Assembly: GCA_037127315.1 (NCBI GenBank)
Contig: JBBBDQ010001686.1
Span: 697,001-761,000, forward strand
Length of the DNA stretch: 64,000 bases
Source of the DNA: Ascarosepion bandense
Taxonomy: Eukaryota; Mollusca; Cephalopoda; Sepiida; Sepiidae
Reading direction: 5' to 3'
Shown here: in pieces, positions 11,565 through 21,098 of the stretch
Position numbering within the stretch: the stretch's first letter is position 1
Layout: every line of letters starts with the position of its first letter
Notes under the pieces: generated by a model
Told to the model about the DNA's origin: nothing
The model's database searches: none
Seen by the model: only the letters and a program-made list of their open reading frames with translations
Made by a program: the position numbers and the translations under genes

Positions 11565-12290
11565 TTATCGAATCCATTGCTAAATCCGCTGCTATAAAAG
11601 TCGACAGGGCCCGGAAGTTTTTTCTCGTATGAATCTATCCTGCACATATATAAATCTACCATCCGCCCGTGTATTGAATACTGATGCCACATCTGGTCGG
11701 GTGCCCCTGCTACTCTCCTCGGGCTTCTTGACAAAATACAACGGAGAATCTGTAAAGTGATCGATACTGACTTGGCAGACCGGCTGCAAACACTCTCTCA
11801 CCTGCGTGAGGTGGCTTCCCTGTGCCTCTTCTATAAGTACTTTCACGGCTTCTGCTCCGATGAACTTAGGTCATTAGTGCCGCCTAAATACAAATTTACA
11901 CGAGATACTAGAATAGCAACTAGGGCCCACCATTTTAGAGTTAAACAGATAAGATGTAACCGTAATTTCTACTCCAGCAGCTTCTTTTCTCGCGCTTCCC
12001 GCGTGTAGAATTCCCTTCCACATGCCTGCTTCCTCGAGGGCTACAATCTCCAGGAGTTTAAATGTAAGGTCAATAGACACCTCCTATCACACTAACTTGC
12101 ATCTAGTCTCTCAAACAATCTCACCATCTACCCAACCCTCATTCTCGGTATCCTTACCCGTCTATCACCCTCCTTCTGACATTTCCTATATCTAACCATC
12201 CTTTCTCATCACTTCCCCCCTATGTAACCCCCTGCGCAATAGTGGCAGTGAAATGCCTTGCTCGGGGTGAAACGATTATAAAAAAAAAGA
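11565..12290 (+). mobile_element. jockey/CR1-type LINE, 3' end
   Basis: The plus strand encodes the LINE C-terminus (VIDTDLADRLQ, then VASLCLFYKYFHGFCSDELR, then a SSFFSRASR-type stretch) with disabling changes. It ends in the family 3' terminus (CAGTGAAATGCCTTGCTCGG, GGTGAAACGATTATAAAAAA). It is inserted in opposite orientation within an RTE element: RTE coding sequence is interrupted between LLRNRKI and ETKKIVPECYVI. Confidence 0.85.
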
Positions 12291-13308
12291 TTTTCCTGTT
12301 TCTCAGTAGTTTGGTTAGCTTTTGAAATGTTTCTTTGGCCATGCCAATGCGTTTTTGGATCTCCATGTCGCAGGGATGACTAATTCGGATTTAGTACTCT
12401 AGCTAGCTTCTAAAATGTGTCTTTGGCCATGCCAATGCGTCTTCGGATCTGAGTGTTGCATTTTCTGTCCTCTGTCAGAACGCTTCCCAGTTAATTACTT
12501 TTTACTTGTTTTATTTTAGTTTCTCCGACCCGTAGTTGGCATTTTAGGGTCTTCTTTTGACTGATAATCATACATTCAGTTTTCTTGAAGTTCATGCTCA
12601 ATCTTTTCTTCTCTCTTTCTCTTGCTACCGTCTGTAGAAGGTCCTACATTCTCCACTCCGTGTCCGCTATCAGCACTGTGTCGTCTGCGTAGCTTACATT
12701 GTTGAAATTGTGGCCGCCAATGACAAATCCTGGCAACGATTTCACTTAGAATTGTTTTGCCGTATAATTTGAATAGATCTGGTGAGATAACACATACCTG
12801 TCTTATGGCACTTTTTATTTTTGTAACCTGCTGAATTCACTTCCCGTCCGTACGCAAGCGGTTTGCTGCCAATATAGATTCTTAATTATCCTAACCTCTT
12901 TTCCGAAAATGTCGAGGTTATCGAGTATCTCTAACAAGTTTTTGTGGCGTACTTTGTCAAATGCTTTTGCGTAGTCTATAAAGCACTGTTAAAGGTCCTT
13001 CTGCATTTGGATTACTCGTTCAGATAGCATTCTGAGCATGAATATCGCATTCTTAATTCCGGTATTCTTAACAAAATCACACTGTTCTTGTCCTATCTTT
13101 GGGTCGATTCTGCTGCACGCTTTGTTAATCAGAATAGGAATGATGATTTTTGTTATGTGGCTCATTATACTGATTGTTCGGTGGAGTTTACACTGCTTTG
13201 CACCTGGCTTTTTAAGTAGGGCTATGAAAATTGAGCTGCTTAGGTCCTCCTGTATATTGCCCCTGTTGTAGATTTTGTTTATTTTAAGCACATCCTCACT
13301 TCCTATCC
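12291..13308 (-). mobile_element. RTE-type LINE reverse transcriptase region
   Basis: Minus-strand RT segments are legible: KPGAKQCKLHRTISIMSHIT, a KIIIPILINKACSRIDP stretch, then SERVIQMQKDL and a core with CFIDYAKAFDKVRHKNLLEI. The last is the RT box with the first catalytic Asp of the palm. Stops and frameshifts break the frame. Downstream (lower coordinates) come a GWPPQ-like region and the MAKDTF-type C-terminal module near 12.4 kb. Confidence 0.75.
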
Positions 13309-14300
13309 TCTGTCAAAAAGCGTCTTAGGCATTTAAATTTCTTTACTTGTTTTATTTTAGTTTATCTGACTTTGACTTGGCATTTTGTGGTCTTCTAGTT
13401 ACTGATGACCGAGACATTCAGTTTTCTTGAAGTTTATGCTCAGTCCTTTCTTCTCGCTTTCTCTTGCTGCATCCTGAAGGAGGTCCTGCATTTTTCTTTC
13501 CGTGTCTGCTATCAGCACTGTATCATCCACGCATCTTATATTGTTGAGAATATGGCCGCCAATGTCAAATCCTTGTAAGGACTCGATTTCTCTCACAACG
13601 CTTCCTAGGTCTTTACTTGTTTGATTTTAGTTTCTCCTACCTGTAGTTTGCATTTTGGGGTCTTTTTTTTTTTTGCTGATGACCATACATTCAGTTTTCT
13701 TGAAGTTTTTGCTTAGTTTCCGTGTCTGCTATCAGCACTGTGTCATCCACGCATCTTATATTGTTGAGAATGTGGCCGCCAGTGACGAATCCTTGCAAGG
13801 ACGCTATTTCACTCACAACGCTTCCTAGGTCTTTACTTGTTTGATTTTAGTTTCTCCTACCTCTAGTTTGCATTTTGGGGTCTTCTTTTTTGCTGATGAC
13901 CATACATTCAGTTTTCTTGAGGATTATGCTCAGTCCTTTCGTCTCGCTTTCTCTTGCTATCTTCTGAAGGAGGTCCTGCATTTTTTCCGTTTCTGCTATC
14001 AGCACTTTATCATCCACGCATCTTATATTGTTGAGAATGTGCCCTCCAGTGACGAATCCTTGCAAGGACCCTATTTCTCTCACAACGCTTCCTAGGTCTT
14101 TACTTGTTTGATTTTAGTTTCTCCTACCTGTAGTTTGCATTTTGGGGTCTTTTTTTTTTTTTTGCTGATGACCATACATTCAGTTTTCTTGAAGTTTTTG
14201 CTTAGTTTCTGTGTCTGCTACCAGCACTGTGTCATCCACGCATCTTATATTGTTGAGAATGTGGCCGCCAGTGACGAATCCTTGCAGTTTTCTTGAAGTT
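13309..14300 (-). repeat. tandem copies of the RTE palm (xVDD) segment
   Basis: The RT segment carrying the YxDD-equivalent motif (NNIRCVDDTVLIADTE on the minus strand) is present about four times in tandem. Units start at the AACGCTTCCTAGGTCTTTAC junction at 13597, 13817 and 14084; an earlier diverged unit begins near 13310, and another single copy lies at about 12.48-12.74 kb. Units alternate long (about 287 and 267 bp) and short (220 and about 207 bp). The short ones lack the same internal piece, so a long-short dimer was probably duplicated. No unit is functional. Confidence 0.85.
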
Positions 14301-15088
14301 TGTGTTCAGTCCTTGAAAAGTGAGATAAATGTGGACTTAAACCTATTTTCCAGAAAAATTGTTTTGACAGAAATATTTTATAAAGCAACTGGCAGGGATA
14401 CTACGCGGTCAATGAGTGGCAAAAGTTTTCTTTGAAGCTAACAATTAACTTTTTTTAACCGGCATTCTCCATTAAAGCGGGTGGAAACAGAAACATTAAT
14501 AATGATTGAATAGACAAAAGACTAACCAGGAGGACAGTAATGCAATTGACATTGCATTTAAATTTTTGCAGATTAATACTGGTTAGAAATCATGGATCTA
14601 CGAGCGAGAAGTGCGAAAAAAGAAGCTATTAACATAGAAATTAGTGTTACATATAGCCAGGTCAAGTGCAAACTAAGAAGATCTCGACGTCATTTAAAAT
14701 GTCCAAAATTCAACGTACAATACAGAAGACCTCACTCAAACAATTAGAACGAAAGTATTTATAGAAAAGACACAATAAAGTAACCTTACGGCGGTGGAAA
14801 AGTGACTGCATTTGAGCTGCCAGATCAGGACCAATAATATTGCTGATTCTTCATTGGATTTTATCATAAAAGAGATCAAGATATAAAGCCGGTGTGGGGA
14901 TTATAAGCAATTTATATATCCCGAAAAGGAATACAGTATAAAATGATCAGTTGAAGAATGGAACTCTACACCAGGAATAAGAAATACAGATTTATTGTAC
15001 GAAGGTACAATTAACAATAATACACATACAGGCAAGCTACGGCTTGGAGCGGAATTGACTTTCGAATAATGAATGACTTCGCCTAAGA
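14301..15088. other. unassigned sequence
   Basis: No recognisable element or gene. It lies between the RTE palm array and the 215-bp tandem repeat; the only open frames are short. Confidence 0.4.
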
Positions 15089-15968
15089 CTTTTCTGTATT
15101 TACTAGCCTTCTCACGCAAGGCCAGATGTGACACATGTCATTTTATAGTGGGTATTCCCGGCCATATAGCCGGGCCAAAATATCTCTGTCTATTTTTCCC
15201 CAGTCGTGGTTCTACCCTTCGGCGGAACCACAACTGGGTTTGTGCTCTCTGCTCGGAAGCAGAGAGCTGACAGTGTCATGGAGCCGTCAGGCGAATGCCT
15301 GAGAGCTTTTGTATTTACTAGCCATCCCACACAAGGCCAGATGTGACACCTGGTCATTTTATAGTGGGCATTCCCGGCCATATAGCCGGGCCAACAAATA
15401 TCTGTCTATTTTTCCCCAATCGTGGTTCTACCCTTCGGCGGAACCACGACTGGGTTTGTGCTCTCTGCTTCCGACAGTGTCATAGAGCAGTCAGGCGAAT
15501 GCCTGAGATCTTTTGTATTTACTAGCCTTCCCACGCAAGGCCAGATGTGACACATGGTCATTTTACTGTGGGTATTCCCGGCCATAAAGCCGGGCCAAAA
15601 AATCTCTGTCTATTTTTACCGAGTCGTGGTTCTACCCTTCGGCGGAATCACGACTGGGTTTGTGCTCTCTGCTCGGAAGCTGAGAGCTGACAGTGTCATA
15701 AAGCAGTCAGGCGAATGCCTGAGAGCTTTTGTGTTTACTAGCCATCCCACGCAAGGCCAGATGTGACACATGGTCATTTTATAGTGGGTACCCCCGGCTA
15801 TATAGCCGGGCCAAAAAATCTCTGTCTATTTTTCCCCAGTCGTGGTTCTACTCTTCGACGGAACCACGACTGGGTTTGTGCTCTCTACTCGGAAGCAGAG
15901 GGCGCCCTCTACCCGAAGGCAGAGAGCTGACACTGTCATAGAGCAGTCAGGCGAATGCCTGAAAACTT
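15089..15968 (+). repeat. 215-bp tandem repeat with strong hairpins, four units
   Basis: Unit starts (TACTAGCC anchor) fall at 15101, 15316, 15520 and 15736, giving periods of 215, 204 and 216 bp. Each unit carries GGCCATATAGCCGGGCC, a hairpin with stem CAGTCGTGGTTC / GAACCACGACTG around TACCCTTCGGCG, and a GAGAGCTGACAGTGTCAT element. A diverged single relative lies at 51.57-51.79 kb. It may be a satellite derived from a structured small repeat. Confidence 0.9.
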
Positions 15969-16333
15969 TTTCTCTTCGTACCTCTCGTTACCGTCTTTTA
16001 TAACGTAGAGCATTCTATTCTCGGGGATGGCAGGGTGTTCCACTATAACAGCAACATTATAATCATGGACGAATGATACGCTAATAAGATATAGGATAGA
16101 TTCTGAAGAGAAAAAATATTATTCATATCACGGAAAATTATCCATTCTTGGTTTTAGCCTTCAGTTGTGTTGTCTATTTCTTTTAGTTTAAGTAGTTACA
16201 TTACTGTATGAGAACTGTCGTAAAAATTCAAAGTGCTTTTTAACCTCTCAGAAATACAGATTACTCAATTAGTGCAGTTTAGTAGTAGTATACTTTCTTC
16301 AAGGAATAATAACTTATACTATACGTGATACAC
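15969..16333. other. unassigned sequence
   Basis: No gene or repeat terminus recognised between the 215-bp array and the LINE tail. Confidence 0.4.
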
Positions 16334-16902
16334 GAGTTTTACCTCAAGCAAAGCATCACTGCCACTGATGTGCACGGGGCTACATAAGAGAGTTAAAGTT
16401 TAGGCAGGCGCAGTGAAGAGAAAGATGAACCACCTATAGCGGGTGAAAGAAAAAGTGCAAGAGAAGGACGTAAACACAGGTACTGAAACAGTTGTAAAGG
16501 TAGTGATAAAAAAAAAACAAGATACAGGGGGTGATGTAGAAAGGGTTGGAGTTAAGTGGATAAGAGATGGGAATTGACTTTGTATCTAAATTCTTGGAGG
16601 TTATAGCCGTCAAGAAAGCAATATATGGAAGGGAATTCCACAGGCGGGAAGCGCGAGAAAAGAAGCTACTGGAGTAGAATTGTCGTCTGCATTTGGTTGA
16701 TCTAGCTGTAAAATGGTGGGACCTTGATGACAGTCTGGTTGCCTGAGTAAATTCTTCGAGAGAGCACCAGTAACCTAAGTTCTTCGGAGTAGAAGACATG
16801 AAAATATTTGTAGAATAAACAGAGCGAAGCCACATCCCGCGGGTAAGAAAGTGGCTGGAGTTGAGCTGCCAGGTCTGGACTAATCACATTTATGTAGAGC
16901 AG
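16334..16902 (-). mobile_element. jockey/CR1-type LINE, 3' end
   Basis: The minus strand encodes PDLAAQLQPLSYPRDVASLC, LFYKYFHVFYSEELRLLV and SSFFSRASRLWNSLPYIAF, matching the C-terminus of the 21-24 kb LINE. The 3' terminal motif (CATCAGTGGCAGTGATGC on the minus strand) is at the low-coordinate end. Frameshifted and 5' truncated; it abuts a hAT-like end at 16903. Confidence 0.8.
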
Positions 16903-16990
16903 TGGTTCCCAACCTTCGGGCACTCGCGACACCTTACCTAAAAATTTGAAACCCATGCGACCCCCTACTTAGAGCTTACTATCAGCAGCT
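16903..16990. mobile_element. hAT-like terminal sequence (duplicate end)
   Basis: CAGTGGTTCCCAACCTTCGG followed by CACTCGCGAC resembles hAT (Charlie-like) terminal inverted repeats. The same ~85 bp recurs at 17243-17330, separated by a SINE-body-like repeat. Confidence 0.6.
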
Positions 16991-17240
16991 TAATTTCCCT
17001 TCCCTCCAGTTATGGGTTAAATAACAGGGTAGGACATGGGGACCCTGCCCTTAAAAAACAAATCCCAATGAATCTTGATACTTGAAAAGAGTATTGCTAG
17101 ACACAAAAACTTATATCAACACAACAATAAATTATTGAAAGTAAACGGTATTACCAGCAATAAATAAATAAAAAAAATTAAGTTGGCAATAAATGACCCG
17201 CTGAGTTGTTGATATGCCATAAAACCAACCATTACACTAA
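16985..17240 (+). repeat. dispersed repeat, GGGTTAAATAACAGGG core
   Basis: Second copy of the repeat at 2.02-2.24 kb, here in plus orientation, starting CTCCAGTTATGGGTTAAATA. It lies between the two hAT-like termini. Confidence 0.6.
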
Positions 17241-17242
17241 AA

Positions 17243-17960
17243 CAGTGGTTTCTAACTTTTTGGCATTCGTTACCCCTTACCTAAAAGTTTGAAGCCCATG
17301 CGAACCCCTACTATCAATACTTACTATCAGTAGCTTAATTTTATTTTATTTTCTGTGAAGGACAGGAAAAGAAACATCGAAATAAATATTTTAAAATTCT
17401 GTAATTATTTATTACCAAATTAAAGCACATTGGTCCAAACTGAATTCAAAATAAGAACAAATATTTCTAAAAATAATATTATCATAGGTTTCAAAAGCTA
17501 TCCAACTCAGCCAGTGTGATGTTTGATGTTGCATTTCAGCAGCAAGCTTTGAAATTTGTGGCCGAGTATTTGTTAGAGCCAGTCTCGGTTCATCTCCAAC
17601 ATCCAATCTGTTCCTATTCTTTGTTTTTATATTGATAAGAGTGGAAAATCCTGCCTCACACAAGGAGTCTCCAGAAATAGGTTTATTTCATCTTTCATTT
17701 CGAAGACACGATTAACAACGTTTCCTTTCGACAACCAACATACTGCTGTGTAGAAGAGAAGGACTTCATGATCAGCATTCATTCCTTTGGATAGTTCTTT
17801 GAATAGGCGAGTGTTGAGTCTTCACATAATTTACAATTTTGATTACAGAATTAAGCGCTTTCTCGTGAGATGCTTGATGTTGCATTTCAGCAGCAAGCTT
17901 TAAAATTTGTGGTCGATAAGTAACTTAGGCTTAGAAATAACAACCTTCAAAACGTTTGTC
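17243..17960 (-). mobile_element. hAT transposase remnant
   Basis: The minus strand encodes two recognisable hAT transposase segments in different frames: HEVLLFYTAVCWLSKGNVVN with RVFEMKDEINLFLE (about 17690-17790), then CEAGFSTLINIKTKNRNRLD (17600-17660), the C-terminal dimerisation motif of ZBED/SCAND3-like hAT transposases. Frameshifts and stops exclude function. A hAT-like terminus (CAGTGGTTTCTAACTTTTTG) starts at 17243. A ~55-bp piece of the transposase (GTTGCATTTCAGCAGCAAGC) is repeated at about 17520 and 17879, so the element was rearranged. Confidence 0.75.
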
Positions 17961-18307
17961 ATAACTATCACTTTGCACCTAAACAAAAACAAAAAAAATG
18001 TAAGAGCTTGAAAAATGTAATTGATGAAATACAATTAATGTTATCCCAAGCAACTTCTAATAAGGCTACACGTTTCCCTGCCAAGGCGTCGCGAACCCCA
18101 GCCAACTGGTTGCGAACTTCTGGTGTAGAGTGTGGTGGTCTTATCAGGCCACAGACGTTTTATCAGGGATCATGGCTTGTGCAGCAGTTTGTGACAAAGC
18201 TCGACATTTCCCGGGTCCGACAATCACAATGTTCCCTAAATCTTGCAAAAATCGAATCCCACTTGAAAAGAAAAAGATTTCAAGGAAACTCAAGAGAATG
18301 CGACCAG
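17961..18307. other. unassigned sequence
   Basis: A 135-codon plus frame spans 18008-18415, but it runs through a TTC repeat and the RTE 3' end and shows no recognisable domain, so I do not call it a gene. Possibly more hAT sequence. Confidence 0.35.
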
Positions 18308-18362
18308 GCTTCTTCTTCTTCTTCTTCTAAGTGCCCTGTCCCTTCAGGACGTAGGCGATCAT
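18308..18362 (-). mobile_element. RTE-type LINE, extreme 3' end with GAA tail
   Basis: Only the last ~40 bp of the RTE element (CCTGAAGGGACAGGGCAC on the minus strand) plus its GAA tail are present. This is an extremely 5'-truncated insertion and helps define the family terminus. Confidence 0.65.
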
Positions 18363-19064
18363 GGATCTATCCTAAAAGAAAGGAATCCCAGAAATGTTTC
18401 CATCAATGCAAATGATTTTCTGTTGTATATCAATTCGAGGAAGAATAGACTGGACCCATAATTGAAGATCTCCTCGGCTTTACCGTTACAAAAAAATAAA
18501 TAAAATAAATAAATAAATAAAAATAAACGCCAACATAAACATATAAAAATATTCAATATTTTTCCATTATTTCTTCAGTGACGTGTGGTGTAAAGTCGGA
18601 TTTTAGTTGGCGATAGGCACACGCACGAGTTGACGACTCGACTGCGAGACCCAACTCTCTAACTGACTCTTTGTGACAACTGATGTCACTTAAATAGTTA
18701 TCTTCGGACGCGTGTTATTCCGTTGTACGCAGCCACACCTCGGGCGCGGACCTATTCTGGATGTCAAAATAAAATACGTCAGCTGTGTTTTGGACTCAGT
18801 GACATCGTCCAATACAAAAGTACAGTTCTTCGCAAAATGTTATCATTTACACAGGAAATCATGAATGATCTCCAGCATTATTTCACACCGACCAAGACAT
18901 TATACAACATTTATAAAAAAAACAATACTACTTGTAAATGCAACGGTCGCACGATACACGCACTCACTCAACAGCGTCGGAATGACGATGGGAAATTGGT
19001 TGTCATAATATATCAAGGCGACGCAACTGGTCCTAGAGATATATGTGACACTTTTATTTAGAAA
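18363..19064. other. unassigned sequence with one 112-codon frame
   Basis: The plus frame 18723-19061 encodes a mixed-composition peptide (with NNTTCKCNGRTIHALTQQR) not recognised as any family. There is no start context or splice evidence strong enough to support a gene. GC content is higher at 18590-18830 than in the flanks. Confidence 0.3.
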
Positions 19065-19429
19065 TGTATGAAAAGGATGGGAACACTGGTGTGAAGAGAG
19101 CTGCTTGAGAGTAGAGTGGAAAGAGAGAAGAACAAGATACAGAGGGTGTGGGGAAAGGATGAAAATCAAGGAGATAAGAGACGGCAATCGATGTTACAGT
19201 TAACCTCTTGGAGATTGTAGCTATCGGTGAAGTAGGTATATGGAAGGGAGTTCTACAGGCGGGAAATGCGATAAAAGAAGCTGGAGTGTAGAAGATTCAG
19301 TTACATTTGATTGTTTTCACTGTAAAATGGTGGAACCTAGTTGCCAGTCAAGTAGCTCGAGTAAGTTCGTGCAGAGAGGTCACCAGGGAGCTAAGATCGT
19401 CGGAGTAGAAGCCGTAAAAGTATTTGCAG

Positions 19430-19436
<7 letters not shown>
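19065..19436 (-). mobile_element. jockey/CR1-type LINE 3' region
   Basis: Reverse-complement copy of the LINE C-terminal coding region and 3' UTR. The plus strand shows GGAGATTGTAGCTATCGG and GTCGGAGTAGAAGCCGTAAA, matching 21.3-21.5 and 38.4-38.6 kb. The distal part resembles the 45.0-45.8 kb 3'-UTR repeat. No intact frame. Confidence 0.75.

Positions 19437-19498
<62 letters not shown>
19437..19498. repeat. (AT)n microsatellite
   Basis: About 60 bp of pure AT dinucleotide separating the LINE tail from the PLE remnant. Confidence 0.97.
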
Positions 19499-19499
<1 letters not shown>

Positions 19500-20139
19500 A
19501 AAAACTACTAACAAGTTGTAAGTTAAAAATGTATTTTTTTGACAGTATTTATTTATTTCTATTATTATAAATATATATTTGATATTTCAAACCTCGGCCT
19601 TTCATCAGAAACAAATGATTTAAAAATTTAAACTAGAAGCGTGCGTCGCGAGAAGCGTCCGTCACGTGATGCAGAAAGCAATAGAGTTTGAATATTTTTA
19701 AGCGTAAACCTAACTGTAATAATACTTTTAAATTTGTTTTAAAGAAAAAAAATTAAGCGAATCTAAAAAATGTTTAACTATTGAAATATTTATAAAGATT
19801 CAAAACACCTAAGTCCCTATTTAACCCTAGCCTATATGTATTTAATTTTAAAATCCAATATTTTTCTTTCTTTCTGCGTGAGTATGTAGAATTAAAATCG
19901 GAATATATCAGTAAACATTTGCAGTTTTCTAATGTGTGTCCTGGTTGATTGAAGCGTTCAGCTATGGGGGAATAAGGGTTGTTTTGGCGTATGCTTAGTT
20001 TATGATTATTAAAACGGAATCAAAAACTGTTTCCAGATTCACCAATATATCCACTATTTGGCCATATTCAGCAGAAGAGATAATATATTTTAGCTGTGAC
20101 AGGTGAGGCGTGGTTGGTGTAATTTGATGTTATATATAT
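19499..20139 (-). mobile_element. Penelope-like element, GIY-YIG remnant (PLE-1)
   Basis: On the minus strand 19.92-20.06 kb reads GYIGESGNSF, a stop, then FRFNNHKLSIRQNNPYSPIA and ERFNQPGHTLENC. This is the GIY-YIG endonuclease core of Penelope-like retroelements (YIGE, Arg-rich helix, distal H-x-L-E-N-C). The stop inside the domain disables it. Downstream (minus) at about 19.59-19.61 kb lies CTGATGA ... GAAA, the two hammerhead core strands, but with a weak stem between them. PLEs commonly carry hammerhead motifs. Truncated upstream. Confidence 0.75.
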
Positions 20140-21042
20140 TGTTACGAGGATGCAAATACAGACAAATATTTAATTCACTAAACATTAGATAAAAATATTT
20201 ACAAATATACAGTTTTACATTCACATAGAAACATAGAGTTTGCTACTGGCAGGCAAAGTGTTATGAGGAGAGGAAGGCAAGGGGAAGGGTTATGAGGAGA
20301 GAAGGGTTACGAGGCGAGAAGGGGAGGGTAAGGAGTCAAGTATCTTTACCCAGTTAAGTGGGCGGGGAAGTTAAGTGATATACTTGTTGGAAATCCTTAA
20401 AGGCGTATATAAAGACTAATTATTGGCTTGGTCAATGAAAGAGGTAAAAATATATATTTACCCAGATAGTTCCATGAGGTTCTCTTTCAGGTTTTAGTTG
20501 TTCGGACTTTTCTGTGAGATTCTTTCGGCTGGATATGGAACCTTGAATCATTATTGGAGTTGATATGACAGAAAATCCTTTTAACAATACTTTCAAGTTT
20601 TTGTTTGTCGTCGACTAGAGAGATTCTTTCGATTGGATATAATTCCTTGAATCGAAACTGGTTCTGATGAGGTCAGCACATCCTTTTATCAACTTTTTGA
20701 AGTTTCAGTTTTTGTCGTCGACTTAGGGATTCTTTCGGCTGGATATACATCCTGAATCTTAACCGGAGCTGTAGCGGTCAACCTATCCTGCAATCAACTA
20801 ACTGCTCCGTTCCCAAAACCTATTTTATAGGTGCTAACACCTAATTTGCATATTTCTAGAACCTTTCGAATTCTCTGGAACATTCTGCAATATTTCAAAC
20901 GTTCTATTTCTAATTTCCTTTTTTTACGACTACTTCATGAATTAAAGCTTTTTTGAAATAACACGTAGGACACAATAAAATTCATTACTATAACTTTTTG
21001 TACATTATTAATATTTTTTTTATATATAAATGCATCCTCGTA
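20140..21042. mobile_element. terminally inverted ~0.9-kb element, solo-LTR-like
   Basis: Bounded by TGTTACGAGGATGCA (20140-20154) and its inverted match TGCATCCTCGTA (21031-21042). The interior has a candidate TATATAAAG box at about 20406 and three tandem ~105-bp repeats beginning ATTCTTTCGGCTGGATAT at 20519, 20623 and 20729. The TG start and terminal inverted repeat suit a solo LTR, but a non-autonomous DNA element is also possible. No coding sequence. Confidence 0.5.
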
Positions 21043-21098
21043 TATATATATATATTAGAAAAGGAAATAGGGTTGTTCCAACGAGAAAAGTTGGTATT

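Noticed and set aside
18723..19061. Host gene from the 112-codon frame
   Set aside because: No domain, homologous copy, or convincing start or splice context; could be chance.
19588..19620. Complete hammerhead in PLE-1
   Set aside because: Core strands CTGATGA and GAAA are present but stem II pairs poorly and stems I and III are not evident; kept only as a note.
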